Positions 27,566 through 36,300 of a DNA stretch of 53,431 bases are shown piece by piece. Numbering within the stretch: the first letter of the stretch is position 1; every line of letters begins with the position of its first letter. A model generated the notes under the pieces. It saw only the letters and a list, made by a program, of their open reading frames with translations. It did not search any database and had not been told where the DNA came from. The DNA lies in assembly GCA_022791815.1 (NCBI GenBank), contig JAAVZU010000048.1:1-53431 (forward strand), written 5' to 3'. Origin of the DNA: Lachnospiraceae bacterium (GTDB taxonomy: Bacteria; Bacillota; Clostridia; Lachnospirales; Lachnospiraceae). A program made the translations under genes and the position numbers.

Positions 27566-27826
27566 ATGGAAGAAACAAAGAAGGTGCAGGACAATGAAAG
27601 CAAGGCGGATAAGTTTATCCGTCTTGGAGAGTATTGTGTAAATAAGGTGATAGAAGCCATTGGAAGGATAGAACACCTTTCCAACCGCAGTAATTATGAA
27701 TATACGGAGGAGCAGGTAGAAGTCATGTTTTCCATGATAGAAAAACGACTTGCCGAGGTAAAAGGAAGGTTTGCACCAAAACAGGAAAAAAATAATACAT
27801 TTTCATTTGGAAAGAAAGCAGAATAA
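27566..27826 (+). CDS. small conserved ICE protein, unknown function
   Basis: 86 residues, charged, probably helical (KFIRLGEYCVNKVIEAIGRIEHL and a helix around VEVMFSMIEKRL), polar C-terminus; no membrane segment. The ATG at 27566 has AGGAGGACACAGGA just upstream. I do not recognise a named domain. Its place after topB in the same direction and its backbone-like codon use suggest it belongs to the ICE core. Confidence 0.65.
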   Translation: MEETKKVQDNESKADKFIRLGEYCVNKVIEAIGRIEHLSNRSNYEYTEEQVEVMFSMIEKRLAEVKGRFAPKQEKNNTFSFGKKAE

Positions 27827-27839
27827 GGAGGAAATTAAA

Positions 27840-27974
27840 ATGCAACGGTTAGAAAAAGAAATAAATACAGGCAATAAGAAAAGCATGGTGAAGCGGTATA
27901 AGATGTACCAAGAAAAAATATCGGAAGTGTTGGGAAAATCAAAGAATGACACAAAGAGAGGAGACAGGAAGTAA
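27840..27974 (+). CDS. 44-residue basic peptide, unknown
   Basis: ATG at 27840, with AAGGAGG at 27826-27832; longer in-frame starts upstream overlap the previous gene and lack a site. The product is lysine/arginine-rich (KEINTGNKKSMVKRYKMYQE) and could bind nucleic acid, but that is only composition. The stop overlaps the next ATG by one base (TAATG), indicating coupling. Confidence 0.55.
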   Translation: MQRLEKEINTGNKKSMVKRYKMYQEKISEVLGKSKNDTKRGDRK

Positions 27975-28825
27975 TGGAATATACAAACCATGATATGGAT
28001 TTGTCTAAAATCACAGATTATGACAGCATAAAAGATAAGATTGTATGTAAGCTCATTAACGAGGAAGCCAATGAGGAATTTTTACAGGACAAGCCATATA
28101 CCAAAATAGAAGATATGGCTGTGGTATACCAGATTTTATTAGACAAAAGCGAAGAAAGTATTACATGTGTAAATATTACGGACGGTCTGATGGAAGAATA
28201 TGGAGTTACGGTTGAAGAACTGCACAGTCGGGCATTGGAAAATATGGAAAAACAGCCATATGTTTTTAAGGGGATAAGTCAAATCGTGGACGAAGTTATC
28301 TATGGTTGTATTCCAACAGAGCAAAACATGGATAGAAATGAAGCAGGAAAATCTGCAACACAGGTAATAGAAGATAGTCAGGATACCATATTTGTACTGA
28401 CAAACAATACCATGTTAAATGGAGCAGCGGAAATACTGAATGATAATACCAGACAGGAAATTGCAGAAAAGATAGGAGATTTTTATGTGATTCCCTCCTG
28501 TATTCATGAAACAATAATTATACCAAAAGATGCAGGAATGGAATTAGATGAGCTGGAACATATGGTACAGGAGGTCAACTATACACAGGTGGCACCAGAT
28601 GAACGACTTTCGGATCAGGTATATGAATATGATGCAAAAGAGCATGAACTGTTCCGTAGTGACAGGGCAGGGGAACGTGTCAAGCAGAAAGAGGAAAGAA
28701 AAGAAAATGGGCATGAACGTATTTCCGTAAAAGATAAACTTGCAGAAAAGAAGAACACAGTTCTTGAGAAGAATAGTGAAAAGGAACATAAAAAAGCAGA
28801 AAAGAAAAAGGAAGCATCACGATAG
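27974..28825 (+). CDS. DUF5688-like protein with shared tail motif
   Basis: 283 residues. The body (~1-225) has the DUF5688 pattern: short N-terminal helical part, VVYQILLD, ITDGLMEEYGVTVEELH, FVLTNNTMLNGAAEILN, FYVIPSCIHETIII, VNYTQVAPDERLSDQVY. Function unknown; the family is common in Clostridia and in ICEs. The last ~36 residues are a detachable, lysine-rich tail starting ERISVKDKLAEKK (from about residue 248), the same motif found near the ends of pcfB, SNF2, DUF6674 and ArdC proteins here. That tail makes it a candidate cargo of the transfer channel. Confidence 0.7.
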   Translation: MEYTNHDMDLSKITDYDSIKDKIVCKLINEEANEEFLQDKPYTKIEDMAVVYQILLDKSEESITCVNITDGLMEEYGVTVEELHSRALENMEKQPYVFKGISQIVDEVIYGCIPTEQNMDRNEAGKSATQVIEDSQDTIFVLTNNTMLNGAAEILNDNTRQEIAEKIGDFYVIPSCIHETIIIPKDAGMELDELEHMVQEVNYTQVAPDERLSDQVYEYDAKEHELFRSDRAGERVKQKEERKENGHERISVKDKLAEKKNTVLEKNSEKEHKKAEKKKEASR

Positions 28826-28846
28826 TTGGGACAGGAGGAATAAAAA

Positions 28847-29176
28847 ATGTTAGAAACAGGAGATAAGTTATTAAATGTAATGAAAGAGGAACAAATCAGT
28901 ATTGCAGAACTCTCAAGAATTTCCGGTGTGGCGGAGCATACCATTCTTGAGATTCTTGCAGGGATTAGGGAACCAGAACTTAGCTGCATGTGTAAACTTG
29001 CAGAGGGGCTTGGTATCTGTGTTCATGAACTTCGTGCAGATGAGGAAAGTTATGTGGTAACGGTTCAGAAAGATACCCTTGCAAAGCTGATTGTGGTCAG
29101 TGAAATGAATGGGGTGGAATTGGAGGAACTGATACATAGGATTCTGGAGAAAGGGATTGAGGAATATGGGTTTTAG
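28847..29176 (+). CDS. XRE-type regulator with RHH-like C-terminus
   Basis: 109 residues. Residues ~5-60 form a Cro/CI-type helix-turn-helix (ISIAELSRISGVAEHTILEIL; split here as read). The remaining part (YVVTVQKDTLAKLIVVSEMNG and LEELIHRILEKGIEEYG) resembles a ribbon-helix-helix strand-helix-helix unit, an unusual pairing in one small protein. ATG at 28847 after AGGAGG. It likely represses part of the ICE; the target is unknown. It is the last backbone gene before the AlbA_2/NTPase cargo. Confidence 0.75.
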   Translation: MLETGDKLLNVMKEEQISIAELSRISGVAEHTILEILAGIREPELSCMCKLAEGLGICVHELRADEESYVVTVQKDTLAKLIVVSEMNGVELEELIHRILEKGIEEYGF

Positions 29177-29283
29177 GGGTGATTGATAAGATAAGTAGAA
29201 TGGGCTGTAAGGTGCGGGGAGTGCCTTGCAGTCGCTATTGTAGTAATAAAATAATGAATTTAGGTAAAAGTTTCCAAATATAG

Positions 29284-29312
29284 TTGAGATAAGGTTGGCT
29301 GAATGGTATAAT
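29284..29312 (+). promoter_or_regulatory. sigma-A-type promoter for the AlbA_2/NTPase gene
   Basis: TTGAGA (29284-29289), 17-base spacer, TATAAT (29307-29312). The predicted start near 29319 gives a ~76-base leader to the ATG at 29395. The cargo gene thus has its own strong promoter, independent of the transfer operon. Confidence 0.75.
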
Positions 29313-29394
29313 TTTATTTAAATGGTATAAGTTAGTAAATTGGAATAAGAATATTTAATAAATAAAATATTTGAAATAAAAATGGAGGAGTAGA

Positions 29395-32300
29395 ATGGAC
29401 AGAACATTAACTGAGAAAAGATTAACTGAACTACTTAAGTATTCTGAAGCTGATATATGTGATTTTAAAGAAAGAATATATCACATTGAAGATCAAGATA
29501 GTAAGATAAGTTTTCTTAAAGACATTTTGTCAATGGCAAATACCATTAGATATGAGCCAGCATATATAATTATTGGTATTCGTCAAAAGGATGGACACAA
29601 TGAGTTTTTTGATGTAGATCCTAATATTGATGAGAATAATTTTATTTCTTTTATTAAAGGAAATGTTAAACCTGAATACCCAGAACTTGCTTATTACACA
29701 ATGAAGTATAAAAAACATAATATAGGAGTTTTTGAGATTGGAATTTCTAAGTATGGTCCTTTTGTTTCAAAGAAGAGTTATGGAGAAAAAGTGAAAGCAG
29801 AGCAAGTGTATTATCGGTATGGTTCTGTAAATTCTGTAGCTAATGAAGCAAAGGTGCAAGAAATAACTTGTTGGATGAAAACTGGTAAAAATGATAATTT
29901 TAAATTGGTGTCAAAACAATTAGAATTAGAAAACCAAGACAATTTTAACTATATATTATTAATCGGAGAAGATTATCAATATTCAAAACAACAATATGAA
30001 TTGATTTCTAATATGAAGTGGTCGATGATTGTTGATTATACAAGAAACTCAGTTAATAATGGACTATATAGTTCCTTTCATAATGAAAAAATTAGTAGGC
30101 ATCAGATTATTCCAGAGATAACCAGAATTCCAAAGTTCTATGAAGGAAAGACTTTGTTTTGGTATTTAGCTCCAAATTTAAATAAACTAGGGACTGATAA
30201 TATAGATACACGGGCATGGGGGCGAAATTATTTTAATGCTGTAAACTCATGCATTGGTCAAGTTGTATCGTCCCTAGAAAAAAAAGTGATTTTTGTTAGT
30301 ATGTATACTGGCGAATGTAAAAATGCATCTATAGATAGTTTGGTTTCAGCAAACTCTGGAACACCTTTATTCCACAAACACGTTGATATTTCAAGAGGGC
30401 AAAAATTCTGCATAAATGATGAAACAGAATATGTAGAAATACAGTGTCTATGTGATGATGTTTGTGAAGCATTTGCCCATAATAGGAATATATCTTTAGA
30501 GGAGTACGATTATCGTTTGCTTCAGAATGAACATTTTTTAGTAAATAGCCCAACGTGGATACATGAAGAAATGGAACCATTGTATGTAAACATTGAAAAA
30601 ATGGAGGAGTTTCTTTTAAATACAGAGTTATCTTATTTTCAAGGACGTGAGATTCAATGGAATGAATTAAACCCGTGTATTGCTGCAGATAGAAAGAAAT
30701 ATAAGGAATTAATATATGAAGTTTCCAATACAATAAAACGCAACAGCTCACACTCTGATTTAATTAAAATTGACTATGAAGCAGGTGCTGGAGTCACTAC
30801 TGTTTTGCGTATGGTTGCTTGGTTTTTTCATGATTCAGTACCAGTTGTTATATTAAATCAGTATTCTAAAGATGGAACAAGAGAAAGATTACGTTCATTG
30901 TCTTCAGATGTCAAGAGACATCGAATACTTTTAGTGATTGATATACATGATTTTGATATTCAGTTGGTTAATGAATTAATGCGTAATTTAGATGTGGATA
31001 ATATACCAGTTACTATTTTATATTCACGAAGACACATGGGAGGTGGAGTTGACAATTACCTTGAGGAGCAGCTTAAGGGTGATGAAATAAGTGCATTTGA
31101 GTCTATATATAACAAACAAGTTGATATTTTAAAAATTTCAGAAAAAGATAAAGAAGAAAGAAAATCAGCAATAAGAAATATACAAAATGGCAATTCAAAT
31201 GTAATTACGCCTTTTGTATATGCGTTATGTACATTTGAAGATTCGTTTATAAAATTGTCGAATTATGTTCATGAACATCTTGAAAATGTAAATGATGTTC
31301 AAAAGAAAATTTTAATACTTATTGCTTCAATACATTATTACACTGGAATGGAAGTGCCTATGGTTATAGTGCAGCAGATTATTGTGAAAAATGGGGTAAA
31401 AACGTTAGAACGAATCTTGTCAAAGAAGCAATATAGTTTGCTGATTATAAGTGATGAAGGGATAAGAACATTACACCATAGTGTATCAGGGGAATTACTT
31501 AAGCAACTATGTTCTTATGGAATGACTAATGAGAAAGCATGGAAAAACAAATTAGAAGCAGCTTTGCTATTGGTAATTGAAGAATTTGAATTATTCAAAA
31601 ATAATGAAAGAGCAATGCGAATTTTCAAATCGTTGTTTTTGAATCAACAGCCATCAAAGAATAATAATGAAGTCGAACAAAAACACTTTTCATATGCCGT
31701 AGAAGATTTACCTAATAATATTGCAAAAAAAAATATATTAACAACACTTTGCGATAAATTTGATAAAAATCCATATGTTTATAGTAATTTTGCACGTTAT
31801 TATCATTATGTTGAAGATAATGAAGATGCTGCATTAGAGTATATTCAAAAAGCACTAGATATTACAGAAGATTATACATTTTATCATCTTAAAGGTATTG
31901 TACTTGCAAAAAAAATGAGAAAATATATTCAAAAAAATGTAGATGAAATAAATGAAGATTATCAGGCATTTGTCAGAAAAATTCATGATGTATTAGAAGA
32001 AGTAGAAGTGGTATATGATAAATCTGTAGAATTAAATATCGGAAATATAGCTGCTTTTACAGCAAAAATGAATTATTTGTTATCAATTATTCGTGATGTT
32101 CAAAAATATATTTGTCCTAGTATAACAGTGGAACAAATGATGAAGAGCGAGAAACATTCATGGAGTAATGATTATATAGCAAAAGTATATGAGACGATTG
32201 ATAATATTCGGACAATTGATTTGTATATGAATATGAATCATGATGATATAATTGTTAATTATGAGAGTCAGATTTCAAATTTGGAAGGAAATATATCTGA

Positions 32301-33033
32301 TGCAATAAATGGATGGAATAATTTGCTTACCAAGGAGGATGTTTATTATCCAACAATTAGAAGGAATTTAATACATGGTTATTATAAAAAGTGTAATAAG
32401 GAGTGGACTTCATTAGACTCAAGTAAATGTGAGTATGTTCGAAAGCTAATAATGGATAATATCCAAGAACAATCTGATAATGCAAGTAATGTAATTCAAT
32501 GGTTTGATTTTGCACGAAATTTTGAAGGTGACTTAAATAAAACGATAGAATATTTTCAGCAATATGTTGCTAATCCAGATATAGAGTATTACTATCGAGC
32601 AATGTTAACGTTTTTTGCATATGGTTTGGAAAATGGAGATAAAACATATATAAGACAGGGGATGGAATTTAGTAATAAATGTGAAAATATGGCAAGAGAA
32701 AAACCAAATAGACGTATTCTGTTGGATGTTTATAATTCAAAGGGAAAGAATTTGAGAAAGATTGAAAAATTTAAATGGTATCGCTCGCGAAGTGTTGATT
32801 ATAATTCTGCATTGTCACTTGTGCCTAGAATAAAGGGACGTATTGTAAGAATTGATAAGCCTGAAGTTGGGTGGATAAATGTAGAAGGATTTGACATAAA
32901 TATTAAATTTAATCCAAGTTACAATTCAGAACGTATATATAGACAAACAAAAGACGAGGGTGCTATAGTTGAATTTGTCTTGGGATTTAGAGTAGAAGGT
33001 GTATTTGCGTTTTCTGTTTCAGATGTTAAATAA
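29395..33033 (+). CDS. large AlbA_2 / STAND-like NTPase / TPR protein, probable defence gene
   Basis: 1212 residues, ATG at 29395 after ATGGAGGAG. Residues ~15-165 fit the Schlafen AlbA_2 domain (ICDFKERIY, LSMANT, YIIIGIRQ). A P-loop NTPase region follows: EAGAGVTT at 462-469, in the place of a Walker A but with valine where the lysine should be, then a Walker B-like RILLVIDIHD (510-519). A winged-helix-like stretch (~600-700) and TPR-like helices (~792-850) come next, and the end (1143-1212) looks like a small OB/cold-shock fold. Sensor repeats, an NTPase switch and an AlbA_2 effector are the layout of STAND-type antiphage proteins. Low GC, an own promoter and its place in a cargo slot support acquisition. 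I know no named system with exactly this order. Confidence 0.7.
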   Translation: MDRTLTEKRLTELLKYSEADICDFKERIYHIEDQDSKISFLKDILSMANTIRYEPAYIIIGIRQKDGHNEFFDVDPNIDENNFISFIKGNVKPEYPELAYYTMKYKKHNIGVFEIGISKYGPFVSKKSYGEKVKAEQVYYRYGSVNSVANEAKVQEITCWMKTGKNDNFKLVSKQLELENQDNFNYILLIGEDYQYSKQQYELISNMKWSMIVDYTRNSVNNGLYSSFHNEKISRHQIIPEITRIPKFYEGKTLFWYLAPNLNKLGTDNIDTRAWGRNYFNAVNSCIGQVVSSLEKKVIFVSMYTGECKNASIDSLVSANSGTPLFHKHVDISRGQKFCINDETEYVEIQCLCDDVCEAFAHNRNISLEEYDYRLLQNEHFLVNSPTWIHEEMEPLYVNIEKMEEFLLNTELSYFQGREIQWNELNPCIAADRKKYKELIYEVSNTIKRNSSHSDLIKIDYEAGAGVTTVLRMVAWFFHDSVPVVILNQYSKDGTRERLRSLSSDVKRHRILLVIDIHDFDIQLVNELMRNLDVDNIPVTILYSRRHMGGGVDNYLEEQLKGDEISAFESIYNKQVDILKISEKDKEERKSAIRNIQNGNSNVITPFVYALCTFEDSFIKLSNYVHEHLENVNDVQKKILILIASIHYYTGMEVPMVIVQQIIVKNGVKTLERILSKKQYSLLIISDEGIRTLHHSVSGELLKQLCSYGMTNEKAWKNKLEAALLLVIEEFELFKNNERAMRIFKSLFLNQQPSKNNNEVEQKHFSYAVEDLPNNIAKKNILTTLCDKFDKNPYVYSNFARYYHYVEDNEDAALEYIQKALDITEDYTFYHLKGIVLAKKMRKYIQKNVDEINEDYQAFVRKIHDVLEEVEVVYDKSVELNIGNIAAFTAKMNYLLSIIRDVQKYICPSITVEQMMKSEKHSWSNDYIAKVYETIDNIRTIDLYMNMNHDDIIVNYESQISNLEGNISDAINGWNNLLTKEDVYYPTIRRNLIHGYYKKCNKEWTSLDSSKCEYVRKLIMDNIQEQSDNASNVIQWFDFARNFEGDLNKTIEYFQQYVANPDIEYYYRAMLTFFAYGLENGDKTYIRQGMEFSNKCENMAREKPNRRILLDVYNSKGKNLRKIEKFKWYRSRSVDYNSALSLVPRIKGRIVRIDKPEVGWINVEGFDINIKFNPSYNSERIYRQTKDEGAIVEFVLGFRVEGVFAFSVSDVK

Positions 33034-33187
33034 TCACATTTAAAATGCTAGGGGATTTGATGCTATTTATTGCTTTAGAGGGGTTTTGATAAAAGTTATG
33101 GTAAGCATTTAAGGATTCGTATAAAGGCAGAAATGTGAAACACAATATTAATTATATTTTAACCTATCTCTCATTCCAACACAGCAT

Positions 33188-33221
33188 AAAAGCAGTAAAT
33201 CAAAAACGGTTTACTGCTTTT
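33188..33221 (+). terminator. hairpin closing the AlbA_2/NTPase slot
   Basis: AAAAGCAGTAAA (33188-33199) pairs perfectly with TTTACTGCTTTT (33210-33221) around a 10-base loop. The T-run is part of the stem; works as a terminator in either direction. Confidence 0.65.
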
Positions 33222-33261
33222 CTCATATCCAAATACAGCAAAAAGAAAGGAGCAACCTCAA

Positions 33262-33312
33262 TTGAACAACACTCACCCTCACTGGTGGCAATGGATCATG
33301 AACGAACCATAG
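33262..33312 (+). CDS. possible 16-residue tryptophan-rich leader peptide
   Basis: TTG at 33262 after AAAGGAG encodes MNNTHPHWWQWIMNEP. Three tryptophans within four residues recall attenuator leaders, but no trp gene is near and the start is weak. It precedes the giant SNF2 gene by 45 bases. Low confidence; may be chance. Confidence 0.25.
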   Translation: MNNTHPHWWQWIMNEP

Positions 33313-33357
33313 CCACCTTTTTTAATTCTCAAAAAAATATAATACTGGAGGTTTACC

Positions 33358-36300
33358 ATGAAAAAATATGATATGATTTCCGATTTATCGGAACAGACCG
33401 CAAAAGAAGTAGTGCGGAATGAAGAAAGCTGGAGGGGGTATTTAAACACAGCTTCAAGGCTTTACAAATACCCATTCAAAGACCAGCTTTTAATCTATGC
33501 CCAAAGACCGGATGCCGAAGCCTGTGCTTCCATAGAAGTATGGAACGAAAAGATGCACTGCTGGGTAAACAAAGGTGCAAAGGGCATTGCCCTGATTGAT
33601 GATGAAAACAACAAAACACTGCGATATGTCTTTGACATTTCCGATGTGCATAAGGCAAGGAGAATCGGGAGATACCCACATCTTTGGGAAATGGGAGAGG
33701 AACACAAAGAAGCAGTGCTTAACCATCTGGAAAAAACATACGGAGAAACTGACAGGGAAGCCGGATTTGCAGGCAGGATTAGGGAGATAGCTGACCGGAT
33801 AGCAGAGGACTGTTATAAAGAGATTGCCACAGACATGAAATATCTCAAAGAGGGTAGCTTTTTAGAGGAACTTGACGAGTTAAACATGGAAATGCGGATA
33901 AAGGAAACCCTGACAGACAGCATTGCATATACCATTTTAAAGCGGTGCGGCATGGAGGAAAATGAACTTGCGGAGGAAATCAGTTTTCCTTACATCCATG
34001 AATTTAACACCGTAGAAACCCTGTCACAGATTGGAACAAACATATCCGACTTATCCAAGCCTGTCCTAATGGAGATAGGAAAAGCAATCGGGGCATACGA
34101 AAAAGAAGCAGATAAAAATTTAACCGAAAAAGGACTTGCAAATATAACCCAGACACGCTATAATGCTTTAAAGCGTGAAAGTGAAAAGCAAGAGGAACCA
34201 TCTATCACACAGACCGGAAATACCGGGGAAAGGAGCCAAAATGATGAATTTAGCATACGAGAAAAACGGAGATTACCAGATACCGATGTTACAGATGGAC
34301 GAGCAGCCGGAGGGAACACTGACAAAATACGGGCTGATGAGGAAGCATTATCTGAAGGAACACAAAAACGGGATTTACACAGGACTCCTTCTGAAAGGGA
34401 AACTGACAGAACACCTGTTGATGATACAGGAGCAGGCAGAGCAGAGAATGGAACTTCTGACAGAGCAGATGAAGAAAAGCCAGGGAGTGACGGAACAGCT
34501 CAAAGCAGAAAATCAGATGTTATGGGTGCAGAAGATGAACAACATCAGGCAGTCAGCGGAGAAAACCGTACTGACGGAACTGATATACAGCTAAATAACA
34601 AAGAAAACAAACCGGGCAGTGAAGAATTGTCCGGTATTTCTTTATCAGGGCTGGAGCAGGGCATTTTACAGTTTGATGAATTTATGATACATAAATGCCC
34701 TGACATAGCCGGATACTTTCTTTTTGAAAAGGATAGAGAAAAGCAGACAGAGTATGTAAAAAACAGCTATAAACATGAGGAATATACAGAGTTCCATGTA
34801 GGAGTGGAACGTGTGGGGTACAGGGCAGATGAAAATGGTCTTACACTATGGAAGGGGAATTATTTAAGTAGGACAGCCGAAGCCATCATACCATGGAATG
34901 AGGTAAGGGACAGAATCGCACAATACATGGAAAATGATACCTATCTCAAACCGGGGCAGGTGCCACAATGGACAGAACCAGAAGAAAAATATCAGCAGTT
35001 AAGTCTGTTCCCAAGTTTAGAGGAACAGGTGGGAAATATAGCAGCAGCGGAAGCAAGTATAAAATATACCATGCCCGCTGCTTTTTCTTTACCACAGGAA
35101 CAGCTTGACACCATTCTACGCAGTGGCGGGGGCAGGAATAACAGCAGGAAACGCATCTATGCCAAGTACCAGCAGGGCAAGACGCCGGAGGAAATGACGG
35201 AGTTTCTGAAAAATGAATATAAAACCACAGGAAAAGGCTTTGACTTTGGAGATAACCCTGTTTCCCTGTGGTTTGATGAAAATGGTATGCAGGTTGGGTA
35301 TGGCACATCGGCAAAAGAAGCACCTCTTGCAGTAATGAGCTGGCAGGAAGCAGAAAGCCATATCCGTTCCATGGTGGAGAATGGCACCTACATGAGTGCC
35401 AATGAGATATTTTTAGTAGAATCCGTAGAACGTGAAAGAGTTGCAAAGGATATTTTAATCTTTTTTTGTGACGGTATCGGGGAAAAGCCGGAAAGTCTTA
35501 CGTTAAAAGAAAACAATTATCCTGAAAGTATCACACAACTTTGTGAGATTTTATCTACTAAAGAAGGTTGTGAACAGATTGCGGGAGAACTTGAAAAAGC
35601 AAAGAATCAGCTTGACAGTGGTGAAAAGCAGCTTAAACGGAAGTATGTAAAAACACCGGAATACCTGTTAGAGCAGATAGCAGATTTAAGTGCAGAGAAA
35701 AAAGAATATCCCGCAAATGATACAGTGGAAGTCAGGCAGGAGGACTTTATCACACAGGACGAGATAGATGCAAGGCTCACAGGAGGAAGCGGATTTGAAT
35801 ATGGAAAATTCCGCATATATGATTACTTCAGGGAAAGCCATACCAAGAAAGAAAATATAGAATTTCTAAAAAAAGAGTATGGCACAGGAGGAAGCTCCCA
35901 TGCACTGCCCGGCAGTGATGTGGCACACGAGGATCACAGTGCAAAAGGTATTTCACTTGAAAAGGGCAGTTATGGAAATCCTTATGCCAAAGTGCTTTTA
36001 AAGTGGAACGTGGTAGAAAAACGTATCAGCGAACTGATAAAAGCAGACAGATATCTTAGTCCAAAGAGCAAAGAAGCCTACAAACAGTATAAGCAGGAAC
36101 AGGCAGAAAAAGCCATGCAGAGGGAACAGGAGAAGTTAGAGCATGGTGTCTGTCTGGAATGTAAAAAAGCCATTGAAAAGGAAATAGCAGAAAACTTTGA
36201 CGGGCATGTACTTAAGGAAGATACCGCAAAAGAGCTTATGGCAAAGTTTGGCAGTGAACGTTTGAAATTTATCCTTGCCAATACTGTTATGCAAAACAAC

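Noticed and set aside
29512-29536. GACATTTTGTC in the AlbA_2 gene as an inverted dyad copy
   Set aside because: Only the centre matches; the outer arm bases do not, so chance is likely.
33135-33371. 78-codon frame ahead of the SNF2 gene
   Set aside because: Runs through the 33188-33221 hairpin, overlaps the SNF2 start, no ribosome site.
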